In this document: positions 29,919-38,832 of the stretch, in pieces
How the letters are laid out: each line of letters begins with the position of its first letter
How positions within the stretch are numbered: position 1 is the stretch's first letter
NCBI RefSeq assembly: GCF_000210295.1
Contig: NC_026743.1
Span: 2,976,001-3,040,000 of the forward strand
DNA length: 64,000 bases
Direction of reading: 5' to 3'
DNA from: Trypanosoma brucei gambiense DAL972
Taxonomy: Eukaryota; Euglenozoa; Kinetoplastea; Trypanosomatida; Trypanosomatidae
Translations under genes and position numbers: made by a program
Notes under the pieces: model-generated
Database searches by the model: none
What the model was told of the DNA's origin: nothing
The model's input: the letters and a program-made list of their open reading frames with translations, nothing else

Positions 29919-32003
29919 CTAATCTATGGTAAAAATATGTTTGTTGCTCAAAGGAACCTCATTCATGCACTCACGAAGTTTCGCTTCAGCCGCTTCCTGC
30001 AGTTTCGCTGCGTTAGCACGCCGCTTCAGCCGCTCTGCTTCTCGCTGTGCTTCACGCTCAACGCGCTGTGCCTCTTGACGCTCCTCCTCCTCCGTCATAT
30101 CCAAGCGCTGCTGTACGCCCTGACGCCATGCGTCCTGTCTCCGCCGCAAAGTTTCCAGCTCCTCTTCCTTCCTCCGCTCATCCGAAGGACCGTCTGAAGG
30201 AGGAACCGCGGCGGTAGCAGCTGGCATTACCGTTGCCGCTTCAACCGGGGTGTGGTTGTGATCAATACTGCTATCGACAACCGCACCGTTACCCAATGCA
30301 CAACCTTCTGTGACAGTGGTATCGGTGTTTGTATCCTTTCTGTTCTCACCAATTTTCTTCTCTATCTCTTCTCTCTCTACCCGCTCCCGCTCTCGTCGTG
30401 CGGCCTGAACCTTCTCCATCACCTGCCGCACGCGCTCCTGATCAGACATTGTGGAAAACTGTGGCGTAGAGACGTCTTCCTCCCTCCTTTCCACATTCTT
30501 CTCCATTGAATTTGGTACCGCCGTGCCGGTGTGAACGTCTTCACTTTCTGTAGTAGGATTTACATCATCATCGACGGTTGCGGTGTCTGCCTTCTTCCCG
30601 TCGGTATGATGATCATTGAGCACCTGCTCTCCTCCGGCGTCGGCGTCCATGGGGGCATCAGCAGTACAACTCCCCATCAATTGCTGCCGCATATCCGCTG
30701 CGCTCACTCCCGTAGGAGCTGGTGGCACAACCCGTAACACCAACGTCAGCGTGCTGCGCTTCCGTTCAAATTTCGCCTCGAGTGGTGTCGGTTCAACCGT
30801 GAAGGGTAGTAGCAGGGAACCGTGGTAATTGTGCAGGTTACTACGAGCAATTTTCACATACACGCCCTCCACCTCCACATCGAGTGCAGAGGAGGACTGC
30901 AAACCCACAAACTCCATTTTCACAACGAGAGCCTCGGGAACGCCGATGCGGCGGTCCACAATCTTCCATCCCCACGTATCAGAGAGGTCAATGTGACCAC
31001 GATGGGCAATAGTGTACTGCGGCATGTTCTCCTCTTCAGGTGTTCCTCTCCTGGTGGAACTTCCTTTGGCTTCTTCACTAATTACTTTTTTATCTTTTCC
31101 CTTATTCCCATCGCTTCGACATCCGACACTACCGGCGATCCCCTTCTCCGATGAGGAACCTCTGCCCGACTTTTCCTCCGCGACCTCCAGTGGTTGGGGG
31201 AGCTTTTGCGTTGGCCGTTTCAACACTGGTTCATTTGCCGCTAGTTCAAAAGGTGATTTGCCCTTCTCCCGCCTGACCGTTTGGTTTTGCAGGCTCCCCA
31301 CTGACGCGATGTCACTGGACAACCGACGAAATTGAAAACCGTGGTTATCTCCGTAACCTGTGTTGATATGTTCAACGGCAATGTTCACCAGAAAGCAACA
31401 AAAACGGTCGCTTCGATCTGCCAACTGCAACGTGTGTGGGTGAAACACCGCATCATAGACAACCACAGCTTCCGGGCCACAACTCTCGACCTCTTGCCCT
31501 TCCTCACCCGCATTCCGATTTGGTTCCTCACTGAACAACTCTGTTCGTGGTTTCGAGATAGAAACCGGGACGAACCAATTACTACTATTGCGATCACCTG
31601 TAGTTTCCTCACGGAAGGGGTCAATCTTCTCACTGCTACACATATTAATGTATACGGGCGTGTTCGCATGCTTTTTTGCCTGCGCTGCCACTGACGAAGT
31701 GGCTTTCACACGATAGGATGTTTTTGCTTCCAAAAGCTCCACAACGAAACCCGGACGCGGAAAGACAAAGTCAAAGCTATAATCCCCTCCTTCCCTTGCC
31801 TCCCGCTCAACTTGCTCAAGATAGGCCTCTTCTTCGCGGCGGGTTTCGGGGTCTTCCATGGACTTCATGTATTCTTGAAACAGCTTCAAGAACTTCGGGT
31901 CATCCATTTTTTTTCTGATTGTTTGAATCTCCTCAGGTGTGGGGGTAAATGTTTCCCCATCCTTCGTGTTCTTATTCATAAAATTAACTGTTTCTAGTGG
32001 CAT
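29919..32003 (-). CDS. Kintoun/PF13-type PIH1-domain dynein assembly factor
   Basis: A 694-aa protein from the ATG at 32003 (upstream TTG-headed extension rejected). The N-terminal part contains the FTPTPEEIQTIRKKM helix, then a PIH1 domain (about 75-230) with PRPGFVVE, VYINMCSS and the conserved PVSISKPR stretch. A CS/p23-like beta domain follows at about 330-445, including PEALVVKMEF and LPFTVEPTPLEAKFERK. The C-terminus (about 545-690) is a charged Glu/Arg-rich helix, probably coiled coil. This order is that of kintoun (DNAAF2/PF13), a cytoplasmic co-chaperone that works with HSP90/HSP70 to pre-assemble outer and inner dynein arms for the flagellum. Family strong; ortholog identity likely. 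Confidence 0.83.
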   Translation of the reverse strand: MPLETVNFMNKNTKDGETFTPTPEEIQTIRKKMDDPKFLKLFQEYMKSMEDPETRREEEAYLEQVEREAREGGDYSFDFVFPRPGFVVELLEAKTSYRVKATSSVAAQAKKHANTPVYINMCSSEKIDPFREETTGDRNSSNWFVPVSISKPRTELFSEEPNRNAGEEGQEVESCGPEAVVVYDAVFHPHTLQLADRSDRFCCFLVNIAVEHINTGYGDNHGFQFRRLSSDIASVGSLQNQTVRREKGKSPFELAANEPVLKRPTQKLPQPLEVAEEKSGRGSSSEKGIAGSVGCRSDGNKGKDKKVISEEAKGSSTRRGTPEEENMPQYTIAHRGHIDLSDTWGWKIVDRRIGVPEALVVKMEFVGLQSSSALDVEVEGVYVKIARSNLHNYHGSLLLPFTVEPTPLEAKFERKRSTLTLVLRVVPPAPTGVSAADMRQQLMGSCTADAPMDADAGGEQVLNDHHTDGKKADTATVDDDVNPTTESEDVHTGTAVPNSMEKNVERREEDVSTPQFSTMSDQERVRQVMEKVQAARRERERVEREEIEKKIGENRKDTNTDTTVTEGCALGNGAVVDSSIDHNHTPVEAATVMPAATAAVPPSDGPSDERRKEEELETLRRRQDAWRQGVQQRLDMTEEEERQEAQRVEREAQREAERLKRRANAAKLQEAAEAKLRECMNEVPLSNKHIFTID

Positions 32004-33004
32004 GGTTCGTGTTCTTTGCACTTCGTCACCTATCCCAGTCACGTAAAGAGAGAGGATGAGAGGAGAGATACACAAAAGGAACAGTTTCTACAGCACCAGG
32101 GGAAATGTGATAGCATCGTGCGTACAACGGCGCAGGAAAGAGAATATTTTCGTAGTGATGACCAACGAACGGACCATAGCACAAGACCGTCTCCATTTGA
32201 AGGCAAAATGCAACCCAGACGCAGCGGGGGCTGCACACCAGCCTCTTGATGAATGAAGGAGAGGGCGGTGGAAATAAAGAGCAAAACAAAGCAGTAAGAA
32301 AAGATAATTACACATACACGAATATATCTCTGGGGTTAAAAGAATCCCCTTCAACCCCCACAACCGTTCCGCCAAAACTCACATCGCACTAGCACAAACA
32401 TCATTGGCGCCCGCCATATTAGCGTCAACTACTGTACCATCGAAAAGACGAAGGTGGGGAAAAGAGGGGAGAAACAAACCAAACCCAAGACAGGATCTGC
32501 AAAATGGGTGGGGCTGAGAGTGGCAGCCCTACTTTCGTACACCCTAAATTTTATTCCTCCCAGTTGAACATCAAAATGCCAACCCTCAAAGGCGGTCACC
32601 GCACCCGATGGATGTTGAAGGGCATGGCAGCAGGAACCCGAGCACAACTTCACTTGGGCCGCAATGCACCATAGGACAGCATGTACTCATGACACAACCA
32701 CCCTGCCCAACCAACATACAGAAAGGTAAAGCAAGAAGGGAATAAGTAAAAATTAAAAAAAAAGGAGGAGGACAACACGACAGTATACAGTTGCACCCAC
32801 TCCAATATGTACTCCAGCCGTACCGCTCACACTGTAGAGTCTTCAACAACCTTTTATCATATCACGTCCCTTAAACACATCCTTGTTATACACATAGTCA
32901 GGTGTGAGCACGCAGTTACACATGCCCTTCCCTCCTCTCCATTAGCATTGTACCCTTAACCATCCCCTATATGCGTGCAATAACGGAAGGGGAAAAATTA
33001 AAAA
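32004..33004. other. Spacer upstream of the kintoun-like gene
   Basis: About 1 kb of mixed composition. It should hold the 3' UTR of the beta-helix gene ending at 33005. Several weak overlapping frames up to 95 aa exist on both strands but none looks coding. Confidence 0.5.
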
Positions 33005-36000
33005 TTAGTGTTTTTGTTTTCTACGCTTCCGCTTCGTATGCCCTCGCTTCTTCCCCTTGCGAGCCTGTTTTGTCTCAGGTGTTTTGTCGGATGCTGTGAC
33101 TGTTTCAGAAGGACTTTTGCCTCCACAACTACTTTCACCACCGTTCTCGGCTCTTCTCTTCACTACTTCACTGTTAACAGTTGTATTGGCGTGTGCTGGA
33201 CGCCTGACGCTCTCTGGTGTGCACAGTCCCGCCGTGCTGTCGTTCGTGGTGTCGTCATTTGTACGCAACCTCTGTTCATTTCTTCTCTGCAGGGCATAAT
33301 TGCGGCCAGATCCGGCCACCTGTGGGGAATGACGCTCGCACCGCGTTTGCAATCCCATTGAATGGAGTCGTTCCGCCTGTCTCTCCATCGCCTCCCGTGA
33401 AAGCCGCTCACGCCTTCGTTGATCATTCCGCAACTCATCTAATAACTCACTAAAGTGTTGCGTCGTTTTCCACTTGCGTAAGAACTCATCATACAACCTA
33501 GCGGTTGCATCATCAGCATGACCACTTTGGACACGTCGCACATGAAAACCAAGGCCCCCACGGGCACTCGTGAAACTCTTGTATGTCTTTCCGTTGTAAG
33601 ATCCTGTTGCATTATATCGCCTACTTCTAGACACTGACGAGGAATCTTTGTCAGTGGACGCATACGACAATCCGTTGGCATAGTTGAAGTTTTCCTCTTC
33701 GTCCCAAACACTTTCAGCCTGCCCCCTCGACACTTTGCTATAAGTTCCATTCTTCCCCAACTCAAAACCTCTACCCGCCATCTCTCGGGCCGTCCTCACA
33801 TCCCATGGCTTCATGTCTGACGCACTGCTGACATTGTTGTAGTACTTATGAGTGCATAGTTCGCCTATGCCTACTGAAGATGATGCTCGGCGCGGTGGCG
33901 ATGCCGAACACGGGGTGAAGCAAGTCAGCAGAAGGCCATCCGAATGCATGGAAATGTCCTTCTCGCCGTTGAATTGCTTATACCTTTTCTTACTTACAGG
34001 GTTGTTGCGCGTCCGTGGAACAGAAGGGGCTGATCCTCCGTCAAGAAAGTTCGGACTTCTCTCACCTTTTCGGCCGCTTTCCCGCTTCTCTAAGCTGCGA
34101 AGATTGGTTATTTGCAAACTGCCCCGCGTACCACTCTGGCGATCGCTATTCTGTTGACCATTTGCCACGGACACGCTGTGACCTTTTGCGGCCGGCTCTT
34201 CCGGTGCACGGACAAAGATGGGAGGCATGCTGACCAAACCATTCGCGGTGGGGGACATTTCGTTTCCTTGCCGGTGTTTTTCCTTCAAAACGGTATCCTG
34301 CCGCATATCTGCATCATCTACAATATTACTGTGTTTCTTTCCTTCGGTCTGAAGAGAAGCTGCTCCGTTGGAAGGGTTCTTAGGTTTAGCCCTCACCGAC
34401 ACGGGGCTTCCACGTCTCGTCGGCGGGTTACTTGGGTCATTATTTTCCTCTTCATCATCACCGTAGGAGGTCAGACTTGTGCTGCTGCTATTGATGCCAT
34501 CCTGGTTAGTGCGACGTACGCTACTTCTCAGGTGGTCTTCCGATTGCGCTTGCTTGTTTCCTGTACCTTCTTCTTGATCTGGCTTCTTTTCCGCCATCGA
34601 AGCAGGAGGCGGAGAAGTATTTTCAAGAGACGGGTGATTCACAATCGAGAAATCACCTTCCTTTGTGTACGAGTTAGTTGAAAACGAGGGAAGATTCTCG
34701 TGATTATCCGCATGGAACATCGACGGTGATCTTCCGGTGGCCCTACAATAAACTTCGTAGGTTGTGACCGCCTGCGCAATATCTTTAAGTCGCTCACCAG
34801 TTCCTTCAAAAAAATGGTTGGTTTCAGTCCACATTGACTTCAGCTGCTGAAGGTCCGGTGCATGTCGGTAGTCGGACGTATAAGGCAGTACAAGTCCCCA
34901 CATACACTGCGAGTCAGCTGTGGCGGAACTCTTGCCTTTAGTCGGTGTGCGTTTCCCCCACTCGCGATCATAAACAACGGAATTTTGCACAGCATATAAT
35001 GGAAACGTGTTAACACGAGGGACGCTCCGCAACAAAACACCAACTGCTGCGCACCATCCTCCCTCTTCTTCCACTAGTGGCAGCCGGAGCAAACACCGCG
35101 TGAATGTTCCCTCGCTGCATTCCATGAGCATTACCAGGAATAAGCCAAGCTCGTCTAGTTGATCACGATCGTGGCCGGAAATGGGCACCTTGAGTGGCAG
35201 TTTGCATCGGCCCTCCGGAAGACCCTTCTCGTTTACCCAAAACAATTCACACGTGTCGAGTGAAAGGTGCGCCTTATCACGAGCCACGACGAGGGATCGT
35301 CCAGAAGAAAACCCGCTTGTTGCCGTAGCAGATATGGTACAACCATGGGAGGTGCAGCGCCCCTTTTCTGTGAGGACGAGGTTACTCCTGCCTCCATAAA
35401 CCGCCTCGAGACTGCTGTCTCGAATCTCCAGACTACCCTGGTTTCTAACCCAAATACTGCCGCTGTTCTGTGAGAAGACACTGCGGAATACCACAGCACT
35501 ACTTGTGTCGCTTACGATGAGGCTGTGGCCACTGCAGCGGCTGACACTCACATTTTCGACCTCAAGCGAAGCATTATCAGTAAGCATCATTGCTGTGGAT
35601 GCCACTCCAGACCCCAAGAAGCTGCTGTTGTGTACATTCAGTGTTGCGCGCCCTGAACCCAAAAGGACTGGAATTTCGGAACCCCCAACGTCAGCTGCCG
35701 ATCCACAATTGTGTACAAATTCGCATTCAGAGAAGGCGCACAGATTTGTTGCAGAAACATGCACACTCGCAAACGATTCTGTTGACGAAATACCTCTGTG
35801 AACGCGCTGTGCAGCAGCTCCAAACATACACTCGTTGAAAAACACCGGACCATCACCCGTCACCTCCACGCGATTTGCAAACCACACACACTTGAAAACA
35901 ATCAACGAATGGGCATCGATCTTCACCGGTTGCTTAAAAACACTCCACAGAGACCTACCGCTGTCGCCACGTGACTCCTTCCTCGAATCCGCTGACTCGC

Positions 36001-36268
36001 CGTCAGTAGAAGCCGCAGGCGGTGCTGCACCCATAATAAGACAAGGGGCGCCATTTTTTATGTAAGACTGCCCATAATCACCGTTCTGAAGACAAACACG
36101 AAAGGACTGACTCCCAGCTATTTTTTTCAGCTCGGCAGGCAACGTCGCCGGTGAAGCGTGTGTGGTTAAGAGTGAAGGGGCGCTTTCCATAAAGTTGGCG
36201 AACGCGATTCTCACACTGGACACATTCCATGAGGGGGTCAAACAACCCTCATTGGTTGCTTCGGTCAT
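33005..36268 (-). CDS. Right-handed beta-helix repeat protein with long disordered, basic tail
   Basis: A 1087-aa protein without a named family that I recognise. Residues about 110-360 are short repeating strands with Asn/Ser/Cys turns (for example FNECMF, FSECEF, VHNSSF, VRNQGSLEIRDSS, SHGCTI, LDTCELF). That pattern is typical of a right-handed parallel beta-helix (pectate-lyase/FBXO11-like fold). Residues about 480-800 are low-complexity and polar, rich in Ser, Asn and charged residues. Around 920-990 a helical Arg/Glu-rich segment appears, and the last 18 residues are almost all Lys/Arg/His. No signal peptide. It could be a scaffold or carbohydrate/cytoskeleton-binding protein; function unknown. 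Clear ATG start. Confidence 0.8.
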   Translation of the reverse strand: MTEATNEGCLTPSWNVSSVRIAFANFMESAPSLLTTHASPATLPAELKKIAGSQSFRVCLQNGDYGQSYIKNGAPCLIMGAAPPAASTDGESADSRKESRGDSGRSLWSVFKQPVKIDAHSLIVFKCVWFANRVEVTGDGPVFFNECMFGAAAQRVHRGISSTESFASVHVSATNLCAFSECEFVHNCGSAADVGGSEIPVLLGSGRATLNVHNSSFLGSGVASTAMMLTDNASLEVENVSVSRCSGHSLIVSDTSSAVVFRSVFSQNSGSIWVRNQGSLEIRDSSLEAVYGGRSNLVLTEKGRCTSHGCTISATATSGFSSGRSLVVARDKAHLSLDTCELFWVNEKGLPEGRCKLPLKVPISGHDRDQLDELGLFLVMLMECSEGTFTRCLLRLPLVEEEGGWCAAVGVLLRSVPRVNTFPLYAVQNSVVYDREWGKRTPTKGKSSATADSQCMWGLVLPYTSDYRHAPDLQQLKSMWTETNHFFEGTGERLKDIAQAVTTYEVYCRATGRSPSMFHADNHENLPSFSTNSYTKEGDFSIVNHPSLENTSPPPASMAEKKPDQEEGTGNKQAQSEDHLRSSVRRTNQDGINSSSTSLTSYGDDEEENNDPSNPPTRRGSPVSVRAKPKNPSNGAASLQTEGKKHSNIVDDADMRQDTVLKEKHRQGNEMSPTANGLVSMPPIFVRAPEEPAAKGHSVSVANGQQNSDRQSGTRGSLQITNLRSLEKRESGRKGERSPNFLDGGSAPSVPRTRNNPVSKKRYKQFNGEKDISMHSDGLLLTCFTPCSASPPRRASSSVGIGELCTHKYYNNVSSASDMKPWDVRTAREMAGRGFELGKNGTYSKVSRGQAESVWDEEENFNYANGLSYASTDKDSSSVSRSRRYNATGSYNGKTYKSFTSARGGLGFHVRRVQSGHADDATARLYDEFLRKWKTTQHFSELLDELRNDQRRRERLSREAMERQAERLHSMGLQTRCERHSPQVAGSGRNYALQRRNEQRLRTNDDTTNDSTAGLCTPESVRRPAHANTTVNSEVVKRRAENGGESSCGGKSPSETVTASDKTPETKQARKGKKRGHTKRKRRKQKH

Positions 36269-36639
36269 ATCTCCCGGGGAGGGGGAGTGAGAAGCGAATA
36301 GTGGGTCAACTTTGCACTCTTGAGGGAGGGGAGGGTGGGAAAGGTGCGGGGGTCAAAGAAAAAAAAAGTAAAACATTTGCATGACGACAATTCCGAAAAG
36401 GGCAAACAGGTACACCAACAAAGGCAAATTCATGAGACGCAAGCAAGAAGGTAAACGGCGAAACAATGTTAGACGACTACTTTCAAAGTAAGGAAACTGT
36501 TCGTTTCTTGAAAGCTACTTGCACACATGCGAGTATGTCTGAGGCGATAACGAGTATAACGCACGCGCCTTCCTCGGTACGAAAAGTGCAACGAAAGAGG
36601 GGTAGCTGTGTTCCAAACAACTGTACCATCCCCTCGTAC
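36269..36639. other. Spacer between the beta-helix and SET genes
   Basis: About 370 bp. No separate gene visible; the overlapping frames on both strands (about 36466-37092 and 36483-37058) are mirror readings that include the 3' part of the SET gene. Confidence 0.5.
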
Positions 36640-37962
36640 CTAGGGCGGAAAAAGTTTCTGGCGAATATCAACCCGCCGCTCCGCAACAATCGTTGCCACT
36701 TCCAAAAGGTCCGCCGATGTATACGGAGAATCGATAGATGGGATGAAGCCCCACTGCAACTGCCAGGCGGCCCGACCTTCGCCAGTGGCCACAGATATGC
36801 CATCACCACCGCCGCTAACTGGAGCACCCACCACACCGCGTTGTTTTGGATTTGTAGCCGGAGACGCGTAGCAAAGAGAAAGTTCCTCACCCTCCTTGAT
36901 CTCACGAATGCTGAACGTGTGCAAGTAAGGTTCGTACAACAACTCAGAATCAACCCCAGCCAGCATATTGTCGAACACGTCGATTCCGCAGAAGCTCTCT
37001 TCAGTAGCCATTGTGTAATAGCAGTTAGGTTCCGGGCTATGGTTAAGCTTGTCCACAACAGGGATAAGAGTAGCCGCCCCGGTGCGACGTGAAAGCACCA
37101 AACTCACCCACCATGCATACTCTTCCTTTGTCAGCCTTTCGCGCAGAAACACACTAAGCGGCAGGCCTTCCATATCGCGATGGAAGTACTCCCACAACTG
37201 AAGTGCCGGGCTGCTGGTATCCTCCAAACTAGTGGTGACGCCGACAGACGACTTCGCCTTACCTAACAATTGTGTCACCTCCCCCATTTCTAAAAATGGC
37301 AGGTTGTTGCAGGGTGTGACCGATTTCTTTAGGTAGTCCACATACCCAGCATGCGAAGGAGGAGGATCACCCGAACACTCCACGGCCACAAGTTGACCGA
37401 CCAGGTCTTCTACGTGCATGAAAAAGGACGTTAACGGGTCGGTGGCTGGTGGTGGACTAGAGAAAAAAATTGCAGAGGTGGGAACACTCAACAGAAAAAC
37501 ACCGGGAAGGATATTTCGTGTGGCCACAAAAGAGCTTCCACGAGGCGCATTTGCTGCTTGTGGTTGTGCTAGCGTCAGGAACGGTGATATTACGGCCTTC
37601 AAATCGGTAATGCAGCTCCGTGCAAAGAGAAAGTCATCCATGTTGGGCGACAAGGTTCCAGTTGGAACCACAGCCAGTTTGTTCCGCATACAGTTCCGCC
37701 ACCAGTTCCGCCGCATCCCACTCATCACAGCACATCGCCACTGACGAAGCGATGTAACACTCATGCCAAGTTCGCGGCAGAAGAAGTTTATCACCTCTTC
37801 ACCATCTGCTGCTGTCGATATCTCAAGAGGTAATAGCATCTTAATTGAATCCTCACGAGAAGGACAGTTCAGCGATGAGGCTATATCCTTGTAGAGGCGG
37901 ACAATGGTAGGCAACGAGCAGTGCAGGTTGCGCAGTAAAGCCGGGGGGCTCTGAGTCGGCAT
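36640..37962 (-). CDS. SET-domain protein methyltransferase, SETD3/Rubisco-LSMT type
   Basis: A 440-aa protein. The SET domain starts at about 140 (RGSSFVATRNILPGVFLLSVP) and continues after an inserted helical region with VVDKLNHSPEPNC (302-314), where the NHS core (307-309) is the hallmark of the SAM site, and GEELSLCYA (358-366), the pseudoknot strand with the conserved Tyr. The QWGFIPSIDSPY stretch at about 403-414 matches the segment that follows SET in the SETD3/LSMT class. These enzymes methylate non-histone proteins, for instance actin histidine or Rubisco lysine. The substrate here is unknown. Clear ATG start. Confidence 0.85.
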   Translation of the reverse strand: MPTQSPPALLRNLHCSLPTIVRLYKDIASSLNCPSREDSIKMLLPLEISTAADGEEVINFFCRELGMSVTSLRQWRCAVMSGMRRNWWRNCMRNKLAVVPTGTLSPNMDDFLFARSCITDLKAVISPFLTLAQPQAANAPRGSSFVATRNILPGVFLLSVPTSAIFFSSPPPATDPLTSFFMHVEDLVGQLVAVECSGDPPPSHAGYVDYLKKSVTPCNNLPFLEMGEVTQLLGKAKSSVGVTTSLEDTSSPALQLWEYFHRDMEGLPLSVFLRERLTKEEYAWWVSLVLSRRTGAATLIPVVDKLNHSPEPNCYYTMATEESFCGIDVFDNMLAGVDSELLYEPYLHTFSIREIKEGEELSLCYASPATNPKQRGVVGAPVSGGGDGISVATGEGRAAWQLQWGFIPSIDSPYTSADLLEVATIVAERRVDIRQKLFPP

Positions 37963-38832
37963 CCTTTTCCACTTTCTCCCCCACCCCCAGCTGCCCTATT
38001 GCCTATTTTCCAGTGGATGAGCATCAGTTCACCAAGAAGCAAGAATAGCAATTCAGCAAAAGGGAAAGTTGTACTACAGCAGTTGGCATTATAAACAAAC
38101 AAATAATCGAGGCTCTTCAGTGGTGAGTTGAGACTTGGGGGGAGCGGGGAATCTTCTTCCCTGAAATCCCCTTAAAATATCACCTCCTCCGTTTTCCACT
38201 GTCGGTGATGACGAAAAATGTTTAGCGTGGCATAATTGAAACCATTTTCCCTATTGACCACCTCTTAGCTCTACCCGTTTTACGTTACAGTGGCGGTGAA
38301 CGACAAGAGTTTTAGCACTCACTCCACGCAGCCTCTCTCGTCTTCACTACTGCACTCCGAAATTAACTCGCCTGAAAACATTCCTTTTTGCTTCCGTTCC
38401 TCACACTCCAGTGTACTCCTCTTTCCTTTACTTATTTCTTCGCACACATTCTCTCCTCAACCACCTGTCTTCTCCCACCCCCATCAGTTTGTTGAAAAAC
38501 GTTTTGACCGTTCTCGTAGCGAACGGCAGCGGTTATTTCCTCTTCTCGCGCTCCCAAGACGACACCAGCAGCCACTTCCCGTCGTGTGCTCAAGAGATGA
38601 AATCGATAGTGAAACCACATTATAATAATTGGACAGCGAAAAAAAACCAACCGGCAAAAACAAGGAGAGGGAATACAATAAAGAAGTAGAGATAGGGGAA
38701 GAAACAACTGCAAGGGGAAAGAGAAAGAAGACAGCAGTACACAATGATGCAAATTATTGACCATTGCCAGGACATCATTTCAGAGGAATATGAAAGGAAA
38801 AAAAAACAGGTGACTTATGTGCTGGCTCTGTT
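37963..38832. other. Spacer between the SET gene and ProRS
   Basis: About 870 bp of mixed composition, presumably the 3' UTR of the ProRS gene and the 5' UTR of the SET gene. No credible gene. Confidence 0.55.

Noticed and set aside
34112..34681. Plus-strand frame of 189 aa opposite the beta-helix gene
   Set aside because: Antisense shadow in the disordered region of the gene; no recognisable domain.
36466..37092. Plus-strand frame of 208 aa over the 3' end of the SET gene
   Set aside because: Antisense shadow; the minus-strand frame contains the SET motifs.
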